In this document: piece after piece, positions 14,767 through 27,270 of the stretch
How the letters are laid out: every line of letters begins with the position of its first letter
How positions within the stretch are numbered: position 1 is the first letter of the stretch
NCBI RefSeq assembly: GCF_021018895.1
Contig: NC_079369.1
Coordinates: 9,561,694 to 9,625,693, forward strand
Direction: 5' to 3'
DNA from: Seriola aureovittata
Lineage: Eukaryota; Chordata; Actinopteri; Carangiformes; Carangidae
DNA length: 64,000 bases
The notes under the pieces: model-generated
Told to the model about the DNA's origin: nothing
The model's database searches: none
The model's input: only the letters and a program-made list of their open reading frames with translations
Position numbers and translations under genes: made by a program

Positions 14767-16934
14767 TATTTGTGTTTCTGTAGTTTTCTACCCCACTGTC
14801 CAGCTGACCTGGAGTATGTCCAAAGGCCATACTACAAGAAGTCTCTCCTCTCCTCTCCTCTTCTCCTTTTTGTCCACTCTGTTCTCTCTGTGGGCGTCAG
14901 CTGGGGGACAAAAAGGAGAAGAGCCTGGGTCATTTCCAAAATGATTTCCATTGCCGCATAAGTGCCTTTGGAAGAATGCAGCTTGGTACATGCCAGAGAA
15001 GGAAAGAAGTAAATGACCCTAGAGTGAGAGCTTGAAGTGGGCCAATCGAAGTTTGGTTGGAGGAAGACCATAGTTGCGTCTTGCCAAGGTCCAGCGGGGC
15101 AAATTGAAGAATTTGGAGCAGCAGAGAGAGCAGCATGAGGTGGAGAAGGAGAATAAGCTAGAATAAATGAGAAAGATTGCTCAAGTTTGGACGAAGGTTG
15201 TTTCCGCTCTCCGTGGCCAAGTTTGGGATGTAGTGGTGCTTTGAGTAGCAGAATGGAGATGGCATAAGATTACAGCTCCAGATAAAAGCTGACAAGGAGA
15301 AAGGCTTGAAAACAAACCTCCATTAAATTAGAATAAACTGCTGAAGAGGTGAGAAGACAGCAAAACGAGTGGGTGTGAGGGATGGTGAAAACAAGAGCCA
15401 AAGGGGAAAGCAATGTTCCCCCGTTTGCATGTTTCTAATTGTTTCGGCATGTGCCCCCCCCCGCCTTTGCAATTATCATCCTGAGACCAGGGGCGGTCTC
15501 CCTCAAGCTAGAGTGCCTGAGACACTTGGGTGGTTTGATGGAGGTTTGGCACGTAGCAGTGCACAGACAGGGCCTAGAGACACCACTTAGTTAATTAACC
15601 AAAAGGACTAAAACTGATTCTCCCAGCAGATAAACAGAAGTGAGGTGAATGTTTTTGCTCCCCCTCCCCTCATGAGAGAAACTCCGGAGAGAAAAGTCTC
15701 ACAGGTAGTTTCAGGCTGTTTGCTTTTCTCCCAGCAACAAAGGCTGGGAATCTTATCGGCTAGGGGGAGGAAGGAGGGAAGGTACCAATTTCAATATCAT
15801 TTGAAGATTTTTTTGTTGTGGGAGGATGAGAAATCTGCTTCATCATAAGTCACTGCATTTATTTTATATTCGCTCACTCTTTGATATACATTTGGTGTAT
15901 TTTCTGTCATTTATGGCCATTTTCCTCCATGCTGTGCATTTATAGGCGACTGTCTGCAGGCTTGGTCTGTCGTATTTGCTCCTACAAAATGTAATTTCAC
16001 TGAGAAAATGTACCTGTGTGTATGTGTGTGCACATGTTGGTGTGCACATACTTTTTATGCAGCTGAACGAGAATGTTGATGAATACGGGTAAATAAACGG
16101 TATGGGAGCGTTGGCAGACAAAGCATGCTGGGTTCTTGTAAACCAGTGGTGGAAATGATTAACATCCGCACGGTCCTCAAACGAACCCCGACCGCTTCCC
16201 CACCGCCTCATTTGTTCTCACTGTCAGTCTGGGGGCCTCATTTTCACTCGGGGAAGGAAGGCGGTGTATAATTGTTTTAAAGGAAACACTTTGTCTCAAT
16301 CGCTTTAACATTTTTCTATCTTAATTACTATCTTAATTTTTCATAGTAATTTCCTCAAATTCATGTCTTCCCCTCTCCCTTGTGCCAGAGTGCTGGCAAA
16401 TTAGGAATGGGATATGCCAAAAGATGTCTAACCTGCTGTGATTTATCTGTCTTGCTGTCTGCCTGTCTCTGCCTTTTCCTACTGGTGTTTTGCTGAGTGT
16501 TTTCTAAACAGCGTCCTGTGGTTTTGGGAGGCAGATTATGCCCTGGACACTGTGTGTGGGTGACTGCTCTGTCATTGCTGACTCCAGCACACAACCTGCA
16601 GAGTGTGCAGACATCCTATGACCCCCCCATCTCTACACAATTTGCCATCCTGGCCCTGTATATTGCCTGCCCTCCTGTGCCCTGACATTTTAGCGTTGCC
16701 CTCCTATTTGCCCTGTCCCTTCTCATTATGAGACTGCATCCATTGCTGTCACAATGGCTCTTGTGTCCTTACTGCCGTTCTCTGGCTTTGCTCTCTGTGC
16801 TCTCATGTTTTTGTTAAATTGCTGCCTGTACACTTTATATTATCAGAGTGTCTATTTGTACCTGGGTTAAAATAGTCACACGGCAGTTATTCGACTATTT
16901 ATGTCCGTATGGAGCGCCCAATGGTTCCCCTATG

Positions 16935-16985
16935 TAGGGCTGGGTGATATGACGTCAAATCAATATCGCGATTATTTCAAACTTT
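16935..16985. mobile_element. Short interspersed-repeat fragment, GGGCTGGGTGATAT type
   Basis: AGGGCTGGGTGATATGACG followed by CAATATCGCGATTATTTC matches the start of a repeat widespread in vertebrates and especially fish (often attributed to hAT elements). Only about 50 bp is recognisable. It contains a perfect CRE-type palindrome TGACGTCA at 16950-16957. Confidence 0.5.
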
Positions 16986-19900
16986 TATGGAGAGCTACAA
17001 ACTCCACATAGAGAAGAGGTTGTGGTGGATGAATGGGTGAAGTGGGGTGCAAATAGCATTGTTGGCTACAGACACCCGGATTTTCTCTGCCTAGTGGTGC
17101 AAATAACCACATTGGCTATCCACCCTGGGTGAAACTAACACTAGAACTGGACACCTTGATGCAAACAACATCTGCCCCTTCTTCCCCCTTTCTTCTCCTC
17201 TTGCTTGATCTCAGATGTTCAGCTCCTGACTGCGTGCCTGCCTGTCTGCATGCCTGGTCTGTGTCTAAACATTTCCCTTCATTAGACCGGGCCTTGTAGC
17301 GGCTGCTCTGCAAATTGGCCTTACAGAAAAGTAGGCTGTGTTGTTCATTGAGCTGCCATGTCAGTAATAGTTGCCTGGCACCAGCTTTTGTTCCCCTCTG
17401 AGGTAATTGCTACTGAGGGGATTAAGTATTGATATGACAAGGGTGAGGGCATGGGCGTGCCATCCGTCATCCATCTCTGGGTGTATCAGTGCAGTAAAAG
17501 GATCTCTGGTGAAGTGAGAAGTGTCGCTTTCTTGACATTTCTTAAGGGCCTTGGTGTTAATCACCTGCAGAGTGAGAGTATGAACAAAAATTATATTCAG
17601 ATCAGGCACTCCGAACTCTGTTGTACATTTATTTTTTTCATGGTTTTGGCTGTTACAGGTGTCGCTGTCGTCCTTGTCTTTTCTTTTCCTTACATCTTGC
17701 ATTCACACAATTTTTGCTCTGTCACGTCTCTCTGATTTTAAATGTCAGTGATGCAGTTGGGCAGTAAAACAGTTATTTCTGGGCTTCAGCAGGCTTTGAA
17801 AAAGAACCCACACACACAGACAGTGAGGGCAACACTGAAAAAAACACAAATATACACAGAAACACAGCACCACCTCCCATGGACAACGCGACCCAGCTTT
17901 CTCCTCTCACAAAGTTTTCTTCTTCTCCGTTCTTGGCTTTTCTCTCTTTAAGCTGTACATTAAAGTAGCATAAAACAGAGGACAAAGCGGGTCCTCAGAG
18001 TCTTGGCACTTGAATGGCTTGATTTCCATTCTGGTAGAGACATAGTGTCTTGGCCTGCCAAGTGGTGTGTAGACAGATCACGGCCCAGCCTCACCTCCAT
18101 AAAGAAATCTACTGTACACAGTGTGGACTGATAATGAGATATACTCGGCATCCAATAGATCCAAGTCTTTTCACTTCTCCTCTGTCACTGTGGGTTGACT
18201 CACTTTAAAGACCAGCTCTAAAAAACACATTTAAAAGGTGCCATGCCTCTCTGCCTCTCACATACACACACACACTTCCAAAAGGGCTTATATCTGCTTA
18301 CCGCAGCGGGCCCTCTGTGAATTATCACTACACAGTGAGGCGAATAAGAAAGAGACAGACACAGAAAGACACTGTTTGACTATTTGACTCTCCTTCGATC
18401 TCATTTAACTCCATGTCCCCTTACAAACACATTGGAGCATCTGCAGATGGCATCTTGCCCTCTCAGTGGGAGATGAGAGAGGCTGGTAGAGGGTGCTTCA
18501 CTACAGGACTCCTTTCTACTCACCAGGCATGTATCACATACACCCACATACACACTCCCTGGCACTTAAGTCCCAGTGTAATTTACAGTGGAAATGAAAA
18601 CACTCCAATGGCAGAGAGTTTGACAGGGTGTGAGTGCTTTTAAATATAGCCCCTTTTCTTTATTAAACACCACTCAGGTGAGGTGAAGGCATAAACACCC
18701 CTTCATATATATGAGATAAGAAGAGTTTCGGCAGTTTACATTATCTGAATTTCCTCTTTAATTTTGGCTAATTCATGGCTCTTCGTGAAATCAAGCCATT
18801 ATCGAGGAAACATGGCTAACAATGGGTGATCTGTTGCCGTGTCTGTTAATAGTCTGTTTTTTTTATTTTTATGTAAGTAGTTACGTACACTTCCTGGATG
18901 AGTTATTGTAATGAAATTGGCATAAGATCAGGCATTTACAGCAATTTTAACTCAGACAGTTAGGAAGTCTCATCTCAGAAAAACACATTGGCTCGACAGC
19001 AGCCAGACTGTAATACGTTGTCTTTAAATTAAAAGCCACCCAGCCTTTCTTACAGGCCTCAGCCATCCTAATCGACCTATCTAGCAGTACCTTGGGTCCT
19101 AATCTGCACACTTAGCTGGGCGACTGTTTTCTGCACTGCCTCCGAGCAGTCCGCCACATTTATGCTGCTCTTTACGTTGGACTGCTCTGCATGCATAAGA
19201 GCTGCTTTGCTGCTGGAAGGCAACAGAGAGAGACGGACTGAGCTTTTTTTTTTTTTTTCTCTCTGAAATGTTACTCTAAACCTGAGACTTCATGCTGCGG
19301 ATAAAATCTTGTGTAGACAGTGTATGCCTCTTGAAAATACAGCACAGAAACAACATTATACAGCCAATAGAGTTCCCTCATGACACACTTCTGCTGCTAC
19401 TATTTGTACAGGAAACCTATGACTGCTTGTGGTAACCACCAATATATTAAAGTGGGATCACAGAACTCATGCTGATCAGGTCAGATTCTGCCATGTGGTT
19501 TTTCAGGATGGGGAATGTGTTGTTTGGCCTTCGTACAAGGATCAGAGGTGTAGGGATTGATGCCAAAGAAATACCAGAGAACCTTTAGAGAACTGCCAAC
19601 GACCAGGGAATGGTTGTTTAACAAAGTTCCCTAACACGTGTTTTGTTTGGCCACACAGCCCAACAATACAGATGACTCCCATTTGTCCTGTTAACTTAAT
19701 CTCCTTCTCTCCCTCTCCTTCCATTTCTCTCCTTCTCTTTCGCACAAAGTTAGTATCACACCCCAAGGGCAGAGTAGTTTCTGATTAAGGAAACTGAATC
19801 AGCCTCAAACTGCCAGGGGTACAATAGGGAGCAGACAAAATTACCAGGCTACAGGATGGCCAGCCTTTTCCTGGCCTTCCTCTATATCACCGGGTTTTTT

Positions 19901-22900
19901 GAGTAAGGTCATGACTGAAATTTTAGGACTTAAGGCAAAGCTTTTTCACTTCCTGCTTGCTCCAAAGAAGAAGAAAAAAACCCATGACTGTACATTTGCA
20001 AGTGCATGAGCATCAAGTTGTCTCTGAGGAGCTGGCCCCAGCAGATGGCTCTTCGTCTCACAGCCATCATCAGCATTTTATTGAACTGTTTGTCACACTG
20101 TAAGGCATGGCAGACCTCAATCTCTCCCTTCTCCATCAACCATGACCCACCACGGCTCCAGTCTGAGAAGGCCCTAATGGAAATGCTCCTTTTAGTGCCG
20201 CAGGTTTTAGGGGGAGGGTCACTCTGACTGTCAATCTGATGGAGGATTGAATAAACAGGGGTCAAAGGTCATGTTAACACAGCAAATCCTCCATTTCCTT
20301 CATGTCATGTCAAACAGGAGATATTTGGCAGCCAGGGAAGGCGGAAAGGCAGGTTTGACATGATGTAGCATCGCAACTCCCTTACATTGCATAAACATGT
20401 AGAGACAGGTCAAACTTGCAGTGTGTCATTACCCCAATTTGTCACCTGCTAACTACCTAGTCTGTCATAAAAGCGGAAGCAAACTTTAATATTAGCATTT
20501 AAATTGAGTAGCCATCGGCGGATTCACAATATTTCTCGGCAAACACTTTTGCTCTTTGGCTTCTCAAAGGCTTCTCTTGGCTAGGGGAGAAGTACAATAA
20601 CCAATAATGTCTATCCTCTGATATGATAAAGAGCTGTCATGATTGATTTCCATGCTGCCACGACTTCGTATCCTGAATTAATTTGGCACTGTTTTCATCC
20701 AATTCTGCCAGTCCATCCAGTCTCCTTTTCGCTTTCTCTGTCTCGCTCTGGCTCTGCTCTGCTCCCAGAGCTCATTTAAAATACCTTAATGCTGTTGGCC
20801 ATTGTCCGTGGTCGGCTGGTGGTGTTTTGGCACGAGCAGATGTTTGGATTTCGGCTGCCTCTGAGATGAATGCTAACAATGTGCAGGTGGTTCTCAAGAG
20901 TCAAAGTCGAAAGAGAAACTTCTTGTGGAGAAGTTTCGCCAAAGTACTTTCTGACGCTGCAGTCCTCAAATCAACCGAGCTCAGCACTGAAGATTATGGA
21001 GAATATCTATGAATTTTTTTTTTTACTCTTTAATCTCCCCTTTCAGGTTAAGAAGGGGAAGCGCTTTATCTTTGTGTGTGTTCATGTGAGTGAGCAAGAG
21101 AGAGAACCAGAGGGAGGAGAGAATGACATGAAGAGAAAAGTGGAGGTGATGACGGAGATGATTGGCCAAAGTCGCACAGATCAAGGTCACATCACTGATC
21201 CCCCGCCTCCCGGCTGCTCGGGTGACAGTGGGCGACCTCTGCTTCATTAACTCGGTAATTTGCTTGTAGCCCTCCCTCTGTGTGCATGTGTGCAGAGTGT
21301 GTGTCTGTGTGTTTGTGGGTCCGCATGTGCTTTGTTTGTGTGCATGTCGGGAGGCTGATGGAAGGTTGTTGTTAATGAGGGAGACAGCATCAGGATATGA
21401 GAGCAAAGTGAGCAAGAAAAAGTAAAGTTTTTCCAGTCAGCTTCTTGACACAGACCTCCTCCTGCTCCCTCCCACTATCCTATTCCCTTCTTCCAAACTG
21501 AAGAAGAGGGCTGCAGGCTGAACAAGCAGACAGGCCTTTGATCTCCAAGATGATGGTTACCAATCCCTCTCTTTCCCCCTCTCCCTCTCTCTCCGCCTCG
21601 CTCGCTCTCTCTCTTTACAGCCATACCACGTTCTCCACAGATATTCGCCTAATCACTGTCTAGTCAAGCCAAGCAATGACACACCCAGCTCCTTTCTTTT
21701 CTTTCTCTCTGTCTGTCTTTCTGTCTCTCTGTCTTTCTTGTCACTTTTTATGCTACCCCGGCCCTCCTTCTCACCTCACCTCCCTTCCCTCCGTCTCCTT
21801 CATGCAGTGACTGTGAGTGGCGTAAACACAATTTGTCACACACTTCATCCCCTGCTCGTCTCGGTGCATCCGAAGAAATGCTGCATCCTGCTGAAATGTT
21901 CAGAAGCAGGCGTCGAGCGCGAGGGGCGGCTGGCAGGCAGGTGGAATCTTGGTTAATAAATGAAGGGGATTTGGATTCTAGGAAAACAAAAGAGTTTGAA
22001 ACTTGCTCAAATCGCTTTAGGGCGTAAATTGCAGTGTAATATCCCTTTTATTTGCTCAGTCGTTCTGCGTAATGCAAGACTTTCTCAGAAAGTCATGCGT
22101 TGTTTTGTCTCTAATTTGTAAAAACCCAACCTGGACTTACATTTCAATGCAACTTTGTTTAATTGGATTAGACAGGATTTGAGCCGAATAATCACATTAA
22201 AGAGTGAGACCTAGCTAACTGGCACTGAGTTACGCGCTTTAATCACAATTCTCTTGGCAGTTTTAAAGGCAGTAACATTATTTAATGAACTCCTAATTTA
22301 CCTATTGATTTGAATTTAATTTATCTCTTCCAAATTCACCCAGCCCTAGGGGACTTGTTTGTAGATAATAAACTTACTGTAACTGTATGTAAGCAAGTGT
22401 TTGGATGGCTCCAATTCCGTTCAGCTCAGTTTCATGTGTGTGTGAAAGAGAGAAAGGATTAAAAAAAAAAACATCTGAATAGAAAATGTCACTTGTCAAG
22501 ATTACAGAGGGCTGGAGGCTATTTCGGAAATAATGACTCCATAATTGTAACAGGCTGCACATTGACAAACTTGATTACAAAGACTGTGAAGTCAATGAAG
22601 ACGTCTCATACCTCGTATTAGACACACAATCTTGATCAAATATGAAGAAAAGAGAGGAAATTAATGTTTAATATTGTGCTGTAACTTATTTTGCCAATTT
22701 TTATAGATCAGTTCACAGTTTTAAACATCATGTCTTTAGTGTTCAGTTGCTGCTGTGGAAAAAGTCTGAAGACCACAACAAGAAATAACTGGTTTTGTAC
22801 TGACAAGGAAAATTAATTATTGATTCAGGGACGTTTATTTGGAGATTACAGGGCAGAATAATTTAATGACATTAATGCAACCAAAGGGAGAGCAGCCACC

Positions 22901-23650
22901 CAGAGCAGAGCCCGGCAGCAGTGCAGTTAAGTGCTCTCTGCACACAGGTGCATTTCCATTGGTATTCCTCTCATTCACTGCAATAAAAACAGGTTAGCGC
23001 TGTCAGGATTCAAGTGGGATAGCAGGGGATTATAGGGTAGGATGGTGTTTTTTCCTCTAGGTCTCTCTCTCTCTTGCTCTGTGTATGTCTCTCTACCTCG
23101 CTGCCTCCTCTTCCCTCTGTTCTTCTGTATGCTGTGGGAGTGTTGTTTAGACCTAGCAAAGCCCCTGATTAGGGGACTGTACTGTGGAAGAGCAGATAGC
23201 TCTGTTTTTCTTATTTCTCCCTGGAACGCAGACAGACAGACCGATGGACAGAAGTAAAATGCTGAAGGAAAGTTAAAAACAAAGTATCTGAGCTGACTGG
23301 AGCAGCAGGAGGAGAAAGTGGATGAGGTGAGGAAAGGCGTTAGAGATTTTTGGCTCACCAGCGAAGGAGTAGTAAAGTTGAAAAAAAAAAACAAGCCTGA
23401 AAAATATTGCTGCAGCCCAAATGATCCATTCATTCATCTATTTTTTGTACCTTCTCCACCTGATATGATTATGTCACCTTGCATTTGCAGTTTATTTGCT
23501 TACTTGCCTGGAGTTGTATCGCCACCCCAGGACGTCACTTCTCCTGGCCAAGAAACAGTCCAGCAACCTGCTGTGAGACCTTTGGTTTGGTGGTTTATAC
23601 ACTTTGGTTTTTGTGTGGATTAAATGAATAAGATATAATTTGTCATTTGA

Positions 23651-23813
23651 TGAGCTTTAGAGATGCTTCTTTACTTTTGGACAGAGCCAACCTAAACCCA
23701 GTTTCCAGTCTTTGTGCTAAGCTAAGCTAACCATTTGCCGGCTGTAGTATTGACCTTATCAGCAAGAGCCAGTGAATAAGTGTATTTTCCCCAATGTTGA
23801 ACAATTCCTTTGA
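23651..23813. mobile_element. Partial copy of the foldback repeat family, second half
   Basis: It runs from TGAGCTTTAGAG through GGACAGAGCC and the diagnostic GCTAAGCTAAGCTAACC to ACAATTCCTTTGA, which is the reverse complement of the AAAGGAATAGTTTG start of the family. Only the right half is present. The sequence is diverged but the order of motifs is intact. Confidence 0.6.
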
Positions 23814-24860
23814 TTTACTTACCTTTGTGATAAAAGATTTTGTTTAAGACACTGTTAAAACTGAACCAGCCAGTTTCAGTTTCAATCCCACCTACACCAA
23901 AATGATGAGATATTTAATTTATTATAGGCAACCTCAGCTCAGTTTCTACTGAATATTATTGAGTTTGCTCTTCTCAATATACCAAGTAATTCATCGTGCT
24001 TATAAAAGTCTTGAGAAAATTTGTACCATATTAACTTTTTTTTGCAGTGCAAGTTATTGCACCTAATTCATGAATAATAGCTTTACTAAAGTAAATCTGG
24101 CTCTCAGTTGTTAAATTCATTCATTTTAAATAAAGCCAACATACTCATGACAACTAAATATTAGGGATAATATAGAACCTCAAAAACTTGCTCACTCACT
24201 TAAACAAATAATCAAAATGCAAAATGAAAACTACAAGAGCCCCTGAAAGCCCACACAAACAGCCAAACACTGTTCAAGCGTTCAGTATTAATTCCCAGCT
24301 GACCGATGAATAGTTAAACAGGCATTTCACAATGTCTGACTTTTATCAAATAAATTTTTACAATCCGGAAAATGGAGAAACTGACTGTAGAGTGTCTTTA
24401 ATACAAGGCCATTGATTTGCTGAAATTTAATTTGCTCACAGTCAATGGGGAGTGCACAGCGGTCAGTAGGGATAAGGTTTGGCAACTAGAAAAGATCAGC
24501 ACATTTAAATGTTATTGTCTCAATGAGCCCTTATTGATTAACTGTATCTAAGTGTGAGTTTATTCAAACTTTGCACTTGGTGGTTGAGAATTTCTGGCTA
24601 AACAGGTGCCAAAAATATGCAGAAATAGTAGATGTAGTTAGAGAAAGTGTCCTGGTTTAACAGATAAGAGACAGGCAGCAACAGGTGAAGTGACAGTTTA
24701 GGTAGTTAATATAACAGTATAAGGGCCAGGTGGGGTTGGCCGCTTGTCAACTGAGGACTAGTTACATGGAGCACAGCTACTAGAGAGGGAAATAATAAAT
24801 CAGACAAAGCGTCATGTGGAGCTGAGAAACAGATAGGTGTTCATTAGTAAGAGTGCAGTA

Positions 24861-24884
24861 ACACACACACACACACACACAGAG

Positions 24885-24918
<34 letters not shown>

Positions 24919-24929
24919 GCACACACACA
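24861..24929. repeat. Duplicated (CA)n microsatellite
   Basis: Two CA arrays each followed by an AGAGGC spacer, suggesting a segmental duplication of array plus spacer. Confidence 0.95.
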
Positions 24930-26902
24930 ACATCCTCAATTTAAAGTTAAATTAATGGAAAGAGGATAGAGAATCAGATCTCCAGAGAGGAGCCTTTGAG
25001 GTGGTGAAGGTGCTGATACACCACAACCTACTTTCATCTTCTCACACTTTAAGCCCATTCTACCTCCTCTCTCTGTTCCTTTGTTCCTATGTCTCTCGCC
25101 TTTACGCAACCTTTTCACATCTACTCCCTCCTCCTTCCTTCCTCTCTTTGTCTCTCTACATTGCTCCATTTTTTTTTTCTGTCTTTCTCTGAAATTTCCA
25201 TACTCTGTCAAACTTTGGCAGAGGGCTTTTCCATCCTCTCACAAACAGTAGATCAGGACTCGTCTCCAGTCCAGTTAACTGGAAGCACATGAACAAAGCG
25301 TTGTACAAACAGCTGCTATTGAGTTTGAGAGCAGGGTTTAGTTATGGAACACTTACTGAACTGCATTACAGCTGTGTCCATTTCCTTAAAGCAACGTTTT
25401 CTGATTGCTGATAGAGGACAGACATAATACAGGATTACTCTGTTGATCACTTTTAAAGCAAGCAGTTAGACACGTTTTACACCTTTACTAAAGTGCATTT
25501 TTTTCTAAAGAAATGTATTAATTTGCTTCTTTTTATAAATTTGAACCTCTATGGTGGAACCCAAACTCTTTAAAATCATGGCAAGCCTTCATGGTGAGTT
25601 GGTTTTTTTCCTTCTTTTACTATGATTGAATGACAGCATCTGTTGTAATCCTTGTTGTCATCAAAACAACAAAACAAACAGCACTGATGTGGCGTATCTG
25701 ACATATGAGTTTGGATCCATATTAAGTGAAGTAACAGGCCAGTCCTTAGTCACTCAGAGGATAAAAGTTAGTGATTTAGGCTTTAGGTTTCTGTCTAAAA
25801 ATCTGCTGCACATTATGTATACAAGTAAAATTATCTTCCATTTTTAAGTTACATCTTCAAGGACAAAAAACAGACATAATGTACTGATTCTGTTTTTCAT
25901 TTATTTCCCACAGCTGTGTGTATTCGATCTTTGCTGGCTAAGTAGGGATATATTGTCTCAAGATAACTCCCCTTGGCACCATTGCTGCATTTGACAGTGT
26001 TGCCCTGCAGATGACATTCAGGTGCTGTACAGCTAGATTTCACCAACCTCAGAAAGCGGTTGTCTTTAGGTTGTTTCAGACTGTGATGAGGGCTGAGATA
26101 TGTCAGCTTTGTTTAGTGACTCATATTTCCATTTTCTATCTGACACTCACTGTTTCTGATTGTTGTGCACCTGGAAAACTTGCATGCCAGAAAACGTATT
26201 GCATTGCTATGGCAACAAGCAACTGTAAGCTGTCTTAGCACCATCATAACAGCATGTTTAATAAGGTTTTATGCAGTGATTCAATGCCTTTTTTCCAATA
26301 TAAAAATGTAGTTAATACCCAATCTGAAGGTATTTCAAATGAAAGACAGGTGCTCGACTTTTCAGTGATGTACTCTTCTAAAGTGAAATGAATACAGCAC
26401 GAAAATTCTTTAACGATTGGAACCTCAGTTTATCATTATACTAACTAGGTGTTCAATGTATTTTAAAGTAACCAGAATGAATGACTAAGTAATCGGTTCA
26501 TGTTTCTGAATATGACTTTGATCCTGTTGAATATTTTCTTCTGTAATCTAAGCAGCACTGTTTGTAATCTGGCAGACAAAAGACAAGCTGGGATCAAATT
26601 GCTATGAAAAATGTTTTAAAAAACCGCATTCCGTCACAGGTTTGAGGATCCAGACTGGTGGGTGTGTTTACAGCCTTAGGACTGACTCACTTCTATTTCC
26701 ATTGTGCAATTTTAGGCGATCACATAAAAGAACTGAAATGGATTTGGAAGAGTAATTTGACCCCTGTCAGACAGTATAGCCCTGGGCAGCGTTGCTTTAC
26801 CAGCTAGTGTAGTGTACCTTAGAACAAAGTAAGCCGGGCCTAAGCCAGCTGGTAACATGATTCGCCCAGCAATGATTCCCAGGCATCTGGGGGTCACACA
26901 CT

Positions 26903-26905
<3 letters not shown>

Positions 26906-26949
<44 letters not shown>
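26906..26949. repeat. (CA)n microsatellite
   Basis: About 22 units. Confidence 0.97.
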
Positions 26950-26954
<5 letters not shown>

Positions 26955-27215
26955 TCTCTCAAAGACGATGTCACATCAGAGAAGACTACTCCCTCACCAC
27001 TGGCTAAAAAAGCGAAACCTGATACAGCAAATGCACACACACATGCACACTCCTACACTCCTTCTGATGGTCACAAGAGTGTGAAAGGGACAAGGCTGAG
27101 TTAAGTGTAAGACCCTGTGAGAGAGTGTGTGTGTTGAGTATCGATTAGGATTTGATCCCTGCCAGTCGTCTCCCCGCAGGCTCCACCATGCTGACCTTCT
27201 CTGACTGTCTGTCTC

Positions 27216-27223
<8 letters not shown>

Positions 27224-27267
<44 letters not shown>
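27224..27267. repeat. (CA)n microsatellite
   Basis: About 22 units, lying only ~275 bp after the preceding CA array. Confidence 0.97.

Positions 27268-27270
<3 letters not shown>

Larger units (their letters stand above)
13162..23650. other. Noncoding region, no gene seen
   Basis: No supported exon. It contains a GT microsatellite (14692-14765), a repeat fragment with a CRE-like palindrome (about 16935-16985), a T-run near 19245 and a CT-rich tract around 21570-21620. The AT-rich block at 22010-22350 carries several homeodomain-type cores and could be regulatory, but this is unproven. Confidence 0.55.

Noticed and set aside
22975..23433. 152-codon minus-strand frame
   Set aside because: Low-complexity Ser/Phe-rich translation from a pyrimidine-rich stretch, with no family resemblance.
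24861..24929. Array with regular units and spacers, briefly considered as CRISPR-like
   Set aside because: Simple CA dinucleotide repeats in a vertebrate genome, with no unique spacers.
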